64,000 bases of DNA from Alkalihalobacillus sp. FSL W8-0930. GTDB lineage: Bacteria; Bacillota; Bacilli; Bacillales; Bacillaceae_D. Position 1 is the first letter of the stretch. The number at the start of each line of letters is the position of its first letter. Shown here one piece after another: positions 45,720 to 53,170 of the stretch. The DNA lies in NCBI GenBank assembly GCA_037965595.1, contig CP150183.1, positions 3,162,001 through 3,226,000 on the forward strand. The letters are read 5' to 3'. The position numbers were made by a program, and so were the translations under genes. Under the pieces are notes generated by a model. It worked only from the letters and a program-made list of their open reading frames with translations, made no database searches and was not told where the DNA came from.

Positions 45720-46358
45720 CTAGTAGCTTCTTGATACTCTTTTTTCTAGGTAACGAACGCCAAAACTAAGTGGAATCGTTAACACCAAGTAAAAGAGACC
45801 AACAAAAATATAAGTGCTAAATGCTGCAAATGTCTGGCTATTAATTAAATCGCCATAATACATAAGATCCAATCCCCCAACTACACCGAGGATCGACGAG
45901 TTTTTAACAAGGTTTAATGTTTGGTTGCCAAGCGGCGGAATCACCATCTTTACAGCCTGCGGTAAAATAACATGCCACATCGCCTGTAAATAGGTAAGGC
46001 CTGATGATCGCGCTGCTTCCATTTGCCCTTTTGCAATCGACTTAATTCCTGCACGGATTGCCTCTGCTATGAATGCTGCCGTGTAAACAATTAATCCAAG
46101 TGTTCCTGCCGTAAACCCTCCTAAACGAAAGCCCATGTAGAACACAAAGACAATCAGCAAGAGCGGGATGTTACGAATAAATTCAACATAGATCGCACCA
46201 ACGAAGTTTAATGGCTTAAATGGAGCAATCCGGAAAATTGCAATAATGGCACCAAGCACAAAGCTCCCGATCAATGCTAAAAAGCTAGCAAAAAGAGTAA
46301 TCTTAAACCCTTCTAAAAACATATCAAAGTAATTAATGAGAATTGAAAAATTAATCAT
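45720..46358 (-). CDS. glnM: Glutamine-type ABC transporter permease (GlnM)
   Basis: 212 residues, five spans, polar amino acid uptake family: FIRNIPLLLIVFVFYMG, AAFIAEAIRAGIKSIAKG and the EAA loop EAARSSGLTYLQAMWHVILP. It forms the channel with GlnP and couples to the ATPase GlnQ. A GGGAGG site lies before the ATG, just beyond the stem-loop that follows glnH. Confidence 0.88.
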   Translation of the reverse strand: MINFSILINYFDMFLEGFKITLFASFLALIGSFVLGAIIAIFRIAPFKPLNFVGAIYVEFIRNIPLLLIVFVFYMGFRLGGFTAGTLGLIVYTAAFIAEAIRAGIKSIAKGQMEAARSSGLTYLQAMWHVILPQAVKMVIPPLGNQTLNLVKNSSILGVVGGLDLMYYGDLINSQTFAAFSTYIFVGLFYLVLTIPLSFGVRYLEKRVSRSY

Positions 46359-46380
46359 GACTTAAACCTCCCGCTTGATA

Positions 46381-46413
46381 AACAAGGTAAGAGCTTCACA
46401 CTCTCACCTTGTT
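46381..46413 (-). other. Intercistronic stem-loop after glnH
   Basis: AACAAGGTAAGAG (46381-46393) and CTCTCACCTTGTT (46401-46413) pair at 12 of 13 positions across a 7-nt loop. Only a short T stretch follows on the minus strand, so it is probably a partial terminator or mRNA-stabilising hairpin raising glnH over the permease genes. Confidence 0.7.
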
Positions 46414-46421
46414 CAAAAGTC

Positions 46422-47234
46422 TTATTCGCCCTCAGGAGACTCCCCAATCCACTCTTCATAAATCGCCTCATATTCGCCGGATTCTTTAAGATCCGCTAGG
46501 ACTTCGTTTACTTTCTCTGTGAACTCGTCATCGCCTTTTTTAATTGCAATACCGTATGGCTCATCCGTGAAGGTTCCACCAACGACCTCGTAGTTATCAT
46601 CTTGTTCAGCCATACCGTAAAGGATGGAGTTGTCTGTAGTCAGCGCTTGCCCTTGTCCTGCTTTTAGTGCAAGGAATGCTTCCTGGTAGTTTTCAAGCTC
46701 AAGAACGGTCGCTTCTGGCTTCAGCTCAAGTAAGTTTGCTCCAGATGTTGCCCCTTTAACAGCAAGAACCGTTGTATCTCCGTCTACATCATCAATGCTT
46801 TGAATGTCACTGCCTTTTTCAACAAGTAACGATTGACCCGCTTCAAAGTACACATCAGAGAAGTTAACCTCTTTTGCACGCTCTTCTGAGATCGTCATTG
46901 TTGCGATGATCGCATCAATTTTTCCGTTATTTAAAAGTGGAATACGTGTCTTAGACGTAACTTCCACAAATTCAATCTTATCTTCGTCACCTAAAATATC
47001 TCCAGCAATGGCTTTAGCGATATCAATATCAAATCCATTGACTTCACCAGAAGCGGGATCCTTTAAACCGAACAGATTCGTATCGAATTTTACACCGACG
47101 ACAAATTTGTCACGATCTTCAATCTTAGCTAGTGTGCTTTCTCCGTCCTCTGATGCTTCCCCTGAGTTTCCACCACATGCTGCTAATGCGAGTACCATTG
47201 CACCTGCTACTGAACCGATCAACCACTTTTTCAT
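46422..47234 (-). CDS. glnH: Glutamine-type ABC substrate-binding lipoprotein (GlnH)
   Basis: 270 residues. Signal with lipobox (GAMVLALAACGGN), then an SBP family 3 fold: FVVGVKFDTNLFGLKDPASG, GFDIDIAKAIAGDIL, TSKTRIPLLNNGKIDAIIAT and the arginine-binding-type ligand motif TMTISEERAKEVNFSDVY. It binds a polar amino acid, by context glutamine. The start at 47234 has GAGGGG at 8 nt; an ATG at 47240 is only two bases away from it. Confidence 0.9.
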   Translation of the reverse strand: MKKWLIGSVAGAMVLALAACGGNSGEASEDGESTLAKIEDRDKFVVGVKFDTNLFGLKDPASGEVNGFDIDIAKAIAGDILGDEDKIEFVEVTSKTRIPLLNNGKIDAIIATMTISEERAKEVNFSDVYFEAGQSLLVEKGSDIQSIDDVDGDTTVLAVKGATSGANLLELKPEATVLELENYQEAFLALKAGQGQALTTDNSILYGMAEQDDNYEVVGGTFTDEPYGIAIKKGDDEFTEKVNEVLADLKESGEYEAIYEEWIGESPEGE

Positions 47235-47260
47235 ATTCATTACCCCTCTCAATAATTAGA

Positions 47261-47986
47261 TTAATGTAATAAACGACTGAGGAAATTGCGTGAACGTTCT
47301 TCACGTGGATTTGAGAAAAACTCAGCCGGAGTTGCTTCTTCTACAACGCGCCCTTCATCCATAAAGATGATGCGGTCCGCTACTTCTTTGGCGAATCCCA
47401 TTTCGTGTGTAACCACAACCATGGTCATTCCTTCTTTAGCCAATGTCTTCATGACTTCAAGTACTTCTCCAATCATCTCTGGATCCAGGGCCGATGTAGG
47501 CTCGTCAAACAGCATGACCTGAGGCTTCATCGCAAGACCACGTGCGATCGCCACACGCTGCTGCTGCCCACCTGATAGCTGCGAAGGATAGGATTCTGCT
47601 TTTTCAGGAATGCCTACTTTCTTGAGATACTGCATCGCCGTTTGTTTCGCCTCTTGATCGGATTTCTTCAACACTTTTTTCGGAGCTAACGTAATATTCT
47701 CAATTATCTTTTTATGAGGATACAAGTTAAAGTGCTGGAACACCATGCCGATGTCACGACGCATTTTGTTGATATTGACTTTTTTATCATGAAGAGCAAA
47801 CCCATTTACATTAAGCTGCCCGTCAGTAATTAATTCAAGACGATTGATACAACGAAGCATGGTACTTTTACCAGATCCGGATGGACCAAGGACAACCACA
47901 ACTTCTCCTTTTTCGATCTCGATGTTCACGTCCTTTAACACGTGAAAATCACCATAATACTTGTTCACATTTTTAAAAGAGATCAA
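47261..47986 (-). CDS. glnQ: Polar amino acid ABC transporter ATPase (GlnQ)
   Basis: 241 residues. Walker [10 protein letters not shown] near residue 34, signature [15 protein letters not shown] near 135, Walker [15 protein letters not shown] near 157, H-loop VVTHEMGF. First gene of the operon; TTG start at 47986 with GGGGGGAG. The upstream region carries GlnL-type direct repeats. Confidence 0.92.
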   Translation of the reverse strand: MISFKNVNKYYGDFHVLKDVNIEIEKGEVVVVLGPSGSGKSTMLRCINRLELITDGQLNVNGFALHDKKVNINKMRRDIGMVFQHFNLYPHKKIIENITLAPKKVLKKSDQEAKQTAMQYLKKVGIPEKAESYPSQLSGGQQQRVAIARGLAMKPQVMLFDEPTSALDPEMIGEVLEVMKTLAKEGMTMVVVTHEMGFAKEVADRIIFMDEGRVVEEATPAEFFSNPREERSRNFLSRLLH

Positions 47987-48035
47987 TACTCTCCCCCCAA
48001 ACCTTTTATAATGACAAAAAGTTACTTAATGGCAT

Positions 48036-48077
48036 CCTACCGAAATGACTAGTAAATCCTACAGAAACCTACAGAAA
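48036..48077 (-). promoter_or_regulatory. Putative GlnL-binding direct repeats before glnQ
   Basis: CCTACAGAAA occurs twice head to tail (48058-48067, 48068-48077) and once with one change (CCTACCGAAA, 48036-48045). On the coding strand this reads TTTCTGTAGGTTTCTGTAGG, that is TTCTGT-N4-TTCTGT. The B. subtilis GlnL site is TTTTGT-N4-TTTTGT, with the same 10-bp period. The sites sit upstream of a TATAAA-like -10 element with no good -35, as for an activator. Confidence 0.6.
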
Positions 48078-48163
48078 AAACACTGTCAGATAATCTAACA
48101 CACTTTACTTTTTAAGTGCTTTCAAGGTAATAAAAGGATAATTAGCGGATGGAACATTGCAAA

Positions 48164-48352
48164 AAAACCTATGTTCGGAATTCGAGCTTCGGTCATCGCT
48201 ACCGGGATGGGGGCACCATGTCCATGGGCGGGCGGTGAACTAAACCGGCTTCGCCAGGTTCATTTCTCCTTTGCCCTTTCCTCCCAAAGGAGTCGGCCTC
48301 CCCACCCCGTCCGCTTTTTTTTGAGGATTTACAAAATTTGGGTAGTAGATAT
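48164..48352 (+). repeat. Dispersed repeat element B, copy 1
   Basis: About 190 bp, aligned with 48699-48890 from the opening ACCTAYG through CCATGGGCGGGCGGTGAACT and AGGAGTCGGCCTCCCC to GTAGAT. The core can form AACCGGC/GCCAGGTT hairpins. Non-coding. It opens the long gap 48078-49044, which holds this copy, a tandem array, a second copy and a short decayed frame. Confidence 0.85.
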
Positions 48353-48404
48353 AAATAAGAAATGATTTGGTTTGTGCCTGGATTTTGATTTTATCCTCTA
48401 GTTG

Positions 48405-48575
48405 GGTATCTGACTCTTCTTTGTTGATTCTTTTCTCCCTTTGTTGATTCCGTCCTCTCTTCGTTGATTCCGCCTTCTCTTCGCCGATTACGTATTCTCT
48501 TCGTCGATTCCGTCCTCTCTTCGTCGATTCTGTCTTCTCTCCGTCGATTCAGTCCTCTCTTTGTTGATCTTTACC
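48405..48575. repeat. Tandem array with exact 20-bp period
   Basis: Seven uninterrupted 20-bp units run from 48421 to 48560, each like TCGTCGATTCCGTCCTCTCT, with partial units on both sides. The first half of each unit carries YGTYGATT, the second half is pyrimidine-rich. It lies between B copies 1 and 2. Confidence 0.95.
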
Positions 48576-48698
48576 CACCAAGCTTTATATCTTCGTTGAA
48601 ATTAACAGCGTGATGCCACTTTGATTTGTATAAACAGCTGAAGAAGTTGACTGTAGATATGCATACATTCAGTTGGGAAGGCATCAAACGTAATGAGA

Positions 48699-48890
48699 AA
48701 AGAACCTACGCTCAGAGTTCGGGCTTCGACCGTTGCTACCGTGATGGGGGGGCTCGCTTTCCATGGGCGGGCGGTGAACTAAACCGGCTTCGCCTGGTTC
48801 ATTTCGACCCTGCCCTTTCCTCCCATAGGAGTCGGCCTCCCCATCCCGTCCGCTTTGTTTTGAGGGTTTATGAATACGAGGAGTAGATAA
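48699..48890 (+). repeat. Dispersed repeat element B, copy 2
   Basis: Direct repeat of 48164-48352 with scattered substitutions; the segment CCATGGGCGGGCGGTGAACT is identical. It contains CGCTTTCCATGGG, the motif also found in element A. Confidence 0.85.
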
Positions 48891-48911
48891 AGAGATTTAA
48901 GTCGAGATTGA

Positions 48912-49034
48912 AAAGCTTATGGTCACTTAGATATTATTGTATTCTTGAACACTCTCAATTACGATAGAGTCACTACGACACAAGGGAGAAAATGGATAAC
49001 CGAAGAGATTGAAGAATTAGAAGATCAAACTTAG
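48912..49034 (+). pseudogene. Possible remnant of a small regulator gene
   Basis: A 40-codon frame without a start codon begins after a TGA at 48909 and ends at TAG 49032-49034: it contains GHLDIIVFLNTLNYDR and TTTQGRKWITEEIEELEDQT. The tail looks like the end of a small winged-helix regulator, and its stop overlaps the Shine-Dalgarno of the next gene, as in a coupled pair. A truncated regulator is possible; the family is not certain. Confidence 0.3.
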
Positions 49035-49044
49035 GAGGCTAAAC

Positions 49045-50094
49045 GTGAAAAATATGATAAATAAACATTTTAATTTTCTTTTAAAGAATCCTATTATATT
49101 CTCTTTTATCATTGCTGCTGGGGGTGGCTATTTCTATTTTTGTGGTCATTTGCTTATTACAACATATTTATTAGGAAACAATTTTAGATTTATGGATTTT
49201 CTAATTAATCCATTACCTTTACCTTATGGACATATAATTGCAGTTGGTGGTTTTATTCTGTTTTTATTGATTACCTTCTTGTGTTTAGCTACTTACTCAG
49301 TATACCAATTAGAAAAAAGTAATTTTGAGAAGCCGTTCTTTTTAGTAATCACTATACTAGCTTTATCATTTTTATTAACCAATGCATACACTATTACGAC
49401 AGATTTAAATTATTTAGGTGTAGCTTTAGGTATTTTAGGATTAATTTTTTTCTTTATGATTCTTACTGTGTTTTATGTAGTTAACAATCTACTAATAGGT
49501 GTTAGCGCTTGGTTATACAGCAGTATACTTTACACATTAGCAATTACTTATACGCGGATAACTACACCTGAATTAAACCTTTACTTCTTTTCATCTGCTA
49601 TTATCATTTACTGGTTGTTAATTCTAATAGTTCATTTTCTCAATAAAACAAATAAGAATAGTTATGCAAACTTGATCGTTGCTCTTCCAATAAATATTAT
49701 TGGTGCAATGTTAGTTGTCGCCTTTATAAATTTCACGACTCAAATCACCTCTATTATATTGATCTGTTTATTTACAATAATCCTTTCATTCTTATTAAAT
49801 ATCATTACTAAAGACCTCAATCTGAGAATTAGCAAGGTTTTTGTAGAAACAGATGGTCTATTAGCAAAACCTAAAACTTATGTATTAATCTGTGGCTTAC
49901 TCGTTCTTCTTTTACCAATATTAGTGATTTTATCTGGTAACTTTGCTAGCAATATTACTAATCAACCTGTAAGCACTATTAAAATAGACGGTTCTGTAAC
50001 AGAAGGAAGATACATTGGAACCAATAATAATATTCATTACTTTATACGAGACCAAACAATAATTCGAACTCAAAAATCAATCGAAATTGAATGA
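49045..50094 (+). CDS. AT-rich polytopic membrane protein of unknown function
   Basis: 349 residues with about nine predicted membrane spans and a C-terminal extracellular or luminal tail (STIKIDGSVTEGRYIGTNNN) of about 50 residues. GTG start at 49045 with AGGAGG. I do not recognise the family. The gene is visibly richer in A and T than its neighbours and is bracketed by inverted B repeats, which points to acquisition. It may have been co-transcribed with the remnant before it. Confidence 0.7.
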   Translation: MKNMINKHFNFLLKNPIIFSFIIAAGGGYFYFCGHLLITTYLLGNNFRFMDFLINPLPLPYGHIIAVGGFILFLLITFLCLATYSVYQLEKSNFEKPFFLVITILALSFLLTNAYTITTDLNYLGVALGILGLIFFFMILTVFYVVNNLLIGVSAWLYSSILYTLAITYTRITTPELNLYFFSSAIIIYWLLILIVHFLNKTNKNSYANLIVALPINIIGAMLVVAFINFTTQITSIILICLFTIILSFLLNIITKDLNLRISKVFVETDGLLAKPKTYVLICGLLVLLLPILVILSGNFASNITNQPVSTIKIDGSVTEGRYIGTNNNIHYFIRDQTIIRTQKSIEIE

Positions 50095-50191
50095 GGATTA
50101 AATGATAGATAGCCACGCCCACATTAGAGTTGGCCGGAGCTCTCTATAAGTAGAGCTCTAATCCAGCAACATGAATTTATGCATCATACCA

Positions 50192-50332
50192 AGCGGACGA
50201 GACGAGCGAACGACTCCTAAGAGAGAAAAGGACAAAGCTGAAATGAACCTGGCGCAGCCGGTTTAGTTTAGCGCCCGCCCATGGAAAGCGTGCCCCCATC
50301 CAGGTAGCGTTCGCCGAAGCTGCTATCAAACT
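50192..50332 (-). repeat. Dispersed repeat element B, copy 3 (inverted)
   Basis: The reverse complement contains GGATGGGGGCACGCTTTCCA and CATGGGCGGGCGCTAAACTA, matching B1 and B2 but more diverged. Together with an unexplained hairpin (GAGCTCT/AGAGCTC, 50137-50158) it fills the gap 50095-50398. Confidence 0.8.
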
Positions 50333-50350
50333 CCTTCTCCTTCCACAACT

Positions 50351-50382
50351 CAAAAAAACCGCCACCCTCTCACAAGGTGGCA
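50351..50382 (-). terminator. Terminator of the galactoside operon
   Basis: On the minus strand GCCACC and GGTGGC pair and are followed by GG and a T7 run (plus-strand A-run 50352-50358). It lies 17 bp beyond the galT stop. Confidence 0.85.
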
Positions 50383-50398
50383 GTTCCGCAATTCCATC

Positions 50399-51913
50399 CT
50401 ATTCATCCAAACCAGCAATAAATCGTTTAAACGCTTTTACCCCTGCTTCGTCTTGCTTAAAGACTCCGCAGTGACTCATTGCTTGAGAGAAGATATGTCC
50501 GACTTCCTCTTTTAATAGAGGTAACGCTTCTTCCTTTGATACAGAAGACTGCCTGCTCACTAACTCTCCTACCCACGCAGCATGCTTCGATAGCTCCGGA
50601 TGCTCGGCAAGCGTTTCATCCACTTTGTCAGCCTCCATCACCTCAGCTAGCTGCAGAAGCTCTTGCTTCAGACGTCCTGGTAAAATCGCTAGTCCCATGA
50701 CTTCAATTAATCCAATGTTCTCTTTTTTAATCGGGTGCACTTCTGCATGAGGATGGAATAAGCCAAGTGGGTGCTCTTCGGTCGTCCGATTGTTACGTAG
50801 CACCAGATCTAGCTCATAATCCTCGCCCCTGCGCCTTGCAATTGGAGTTATCGTGTTATGTGGTTCCCCGTCTGTTTCTTGATCGATCTCAGCTTCAAGA
50901 TCTGTATACTTCCGCCATTGATCGAGAATATACGCACCCGCCACTTCCAGACGGTGACGGTCACTCGCTTGTAAACGAACCACAGACAACGGCCATTTTA
51001 ATAGACTCGCTCTTACTTCAGGATAGTAAGGCATGGTAAAGGTATCTAGCTCCTCCGCCCGCGCCATCGGAAACTCGTAGTGCCCCGCTTGATAATGATC
51101 ATGCGTTAAAATCGATCCTCCTACAATCGGCAGGTCTGCATTGGAACCAATAAAATAATGAGGAAACTTTTCCACAAATTCAAGCAAGCGTCCAAACGTC
51201 TGCTGTGTGATTTGCATCGGTCGTTTCTCTTCAGAGAGAACAATCGCGTGTTGATGATAGTACACATAAGGCGAAAACTGCATCAGCCACGATTCTCCTC
51301 CAAGCTCAATTGGAACCTGGCGAAGATTTTGCCTAGCCGGGTGATTCAAGCGACCCGCATAGCCCACGTTTTCTTTATGAAGCAATCCATCCGGATACGA
51401 ACTTGCTGCAAGGGTTCGACTTTTCGCAATGTCACGAGGATCAAGCTCGGGCTTAGACAGATTAATGGTCACCTCAAGCTCGCCATACGGCTGAACGGAC
51501 GTCCAAGATTCGTTTAAGGCGACCCGGTCCATACGAATGTAATTTGTATCCTTTGACAGCTCATAGAAAGCCGCTGTTGCTTCAGCTGGTCCCTTTGAGT
51601 TGTATGTTTCATAAAAAGAGGCTGTCACTACGCTCGGCCACGGGGTCAGACAACCCATCAGCTTTGTATCAAACAAGTCACGCTGAATCACGGTGTCCTC
51701 AAGCAACTCATTCTGGATCGCCCACTCTGTGATCGGTGCAAGGATCTCAGCCACTTTCCATTCATCGGAAAAAGCAACGTCTTCCGGTTTCGCTTCATCT
51801 AATTCTAATACTTCAAGTAGTCGGTTTCTTGCATATACTCGGTCACCTTTGCCTAGAAGATTCTTCTCTGTTGCGAATGTTAGTAACCGTTCGATTGATT
51901 GATGAATCGTCAA
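50399..51913 (-). CDS. galT: Galactose-1-phosphate uridylyltransferase, class II
   Basis: 504 residues, the length of the Firmicute class II GalT. Features include the N-terminal AEILAPITEWAIQ, FYELSKDTNYIRMDRV, and the central LPIVGGSILTHDHYQAGHYE with the HxH nucleotidylation site. It exchanges UMP between UDP-glucose and galactose 1-phosphate, following the galactokinase encoded 24 bp upstream. TTG start at 51913 with GAGAGGAG. No galE is in the window. Confidence 0.92.
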   Translation of the reverse strand: MTIHQSIERLLTFATEKNLLGKGDRVYARNRLLEVLELDEAKPEDVAFSDEWKVAEILAPITEWAIQNELLEDTVIQRDLFDTKLMGCLTPWPSVVTASFYETYNSKGPAEATAAFYELSKDTNYIRMDRVALNESWTSVQPYGELEVTINLSKPELDPRDIAKSRTLAASSYPDGLLHKENVGYAGRLNHPARQNLRQVPIELGGESWLMQFSPYVYYHQHAIVLSEEKRPMQITQQTFGRLLEFVEKFPHYFIGSNADLPIVGGSILTHDHYQAGHYEFPMARAEELDTFTMPYYPEVRASLLKWPLSVVRLQASDRHRLEVAGAYILDQWRKYTDLEAEIDQETDGEPHNTITPIARRRGEDYELDLVLRNNRTTEEHPLGLFHPHAEVHPIKKENIGLIEVMGLAILPGRLKQELLQLAEVMEADKVDETLAEHPELSKHAAWVGELVSRQSSVSKEEALPLLKEEVGHIFSQAMSHCGVFKQDEAGVKAFKRFIAGLDE

Positions 51914-51937
51914 GACAAACTCTCCTCTCGCTTTCAA

Positions 51938-53104
51938 TTACGTAAGTTCATGTACCCCTGCACCTGCATCACTGACATAAAATTCAGGAGACAGACCAAT
52001 TTCTTCCTCGTATTTCGTTGCGACCTCTTTAAAAAAGGCATCGAGTGTATCCTCACGTACCAGGCTGACTGTGCATCCGCCAAAACCAGCACCTGTCATT
52101 CTAGACCCAATACAACCGGGTACCTGTTGTTGAACGTGGACCAAGTAATCAAGTTCCCTACCTGTTACCTCATAATCTTCGGCAAGTGATGCGTGAGATT
52201 GATCCATTAACGTTCCAAACGCCTCGAGCTCCCCATCCTTTAACACGCGTACTGCTTCTTTCACTCGCTTGTTTTCCGAGATCACGTGAGAGACGCGATT
52301 GCGGATGATTGGGTCATCTATTTTATCTTTATGCGCGTGCCATTCTGTTTCTGAACACTCACTTAATGATTCAATCTGAAGGCCAAGCTCCCTCAGTTGT
52401 CTTAAGCCTTCCTCACACTCGGAGCGGCGTTCATTATACTTGGAGTCCGCAAGCTCTCTACGCTTATTTGTATTCGTAACAACAACCTTATAATCCCCTA
52501 GTATAAGGGGTACTTTTTCATAAGTAAGGGTAGCTGTATCAATAAAGAGGGCATGTTCTTTTTCACCGAGTCCTACGGCAAATTGATCCATTATTCCACT
52601 GTTCACACCCATAAACTGATTCTCAACATGCTGACTCAGTTTAGCTAATTCTACGCGCGATAGACCCGCACCAGTTAGCTCGGACACCATAAATGCGGTG
52701 ACCATTTCAAGAGAAGCTGATGAAGATAACCCTGCCCCGTTCGGAATGTTTCCCGATACATAGAGGTTTACACCCTTTAATGAGTAGCCTTTCTCTTGAA
52801 ACGCATGAAGAACCCCTTTTATATAGTTCCCCCACGAGTGAGACTCATCGTAAGTGAGATCATCCTCACTAAATTCAACCTCGTTCTCCATGTTTTCGCT
52901 AATCAATTTAAAGTTCCCGTCTGTACGTTGCGCAACAGCCATGTAGGTCCCTTGTGTAAGAGCTGCCGGAAACACAAACCCTCCATTATAATCTGTATGT
53001 TCCCCAATTAAGTTCACTCGTCCCGGTGCAAAAAAAACACGCTCAGGCTTGTTCCCATCAAAGTGCTCACCAAACGCCTTCACTACTCGTTCCTTCTCAG
53101 ACAA
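51938..53104 (-). CDS. galK: Galactokinase (second copy, operon-encoded)
   Basis: 388 residues: GRVNLIGEHTDYNGG, IPNGAGLSSSASLEM, MTGAGFGGCTVSLV. A TTG start at 53104 is chosen: AAAGGATGG lies 6 nt upstream, and the N terminus then matches the length of the other galactokinase. The ATG at 53146 would lie within a stem-loop. Part of the SBP-permease-GH42-GalK-GalT operon, it handles galactose released from galactosides. Confidence 0.93.
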   Translation of the reverse strand: MSEKERVVKAFGEHFDGNKPERVFFAPGRVNLIGEHTDYNGGFVFPAALTQGTYMAVAQRTDGNFKLISENMENEVEFSEDDLTYDESHSWGNYIKGVLHAFQEKGYSLKGVNLYVSGNIPNGAGLSSSASLEMVTAFMVSELTGAGLSRVELAKLSQHVENQFMGVNSGIMDQFAVGLGEKEHALFIDTATLTYEKVPLILGDYKVVVTNTNKRRELADSKYNERRSECEEGLRQLRELGLQIESLSECSETEWHAHKDKIDDPIIRNRVSHVISENKRVKEAVRVLKDGELEAFGTLMDQSHASLAEDYEVTGRELDYLVHVQQQVPGCIGSRMTGAGFGGCTVSLVREDTLDAFFKEVATKYEEEIGLSPEFYVSDAGAGVHELT

Positions 53105-53133
53105 TGAAATCCATCCTTTCATCAATTCAAAGA

Positions 53134-53160
53134 ATGCAGGAGTCATTCGTACTCCCGCAT
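53134..53160. other. Intercistronic stem-loop between the beta-galactosidase and galK
   Basis: ATGCAGGAGT (53134-53143) and ACTCCCGCAT (53151-53160) pair with one G-U-type mismatch across seven bases. T-rich sequence follows on the plus strand only, so on the minus strand it is more likely a processing or stability element than a terminator. Confidence 0.55.
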
Positions 53161-53170
53161 GTCTTTTTTT

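Noticed and set aside
48171-48886. Short frames in B repeats as possible genes
   Set aside because: No ribosome site or conserved start; they lie wholly in dispersed repeats. Kept only as a low-interest observation.
53105-53146. Longer galK start at ATG 53146
   Set aside because: That ATG lies in the loop and arm of a stem-loop and would add residues not present in the paralogue; TTG at 53104 has a better-placed Shine-Dalgarno.
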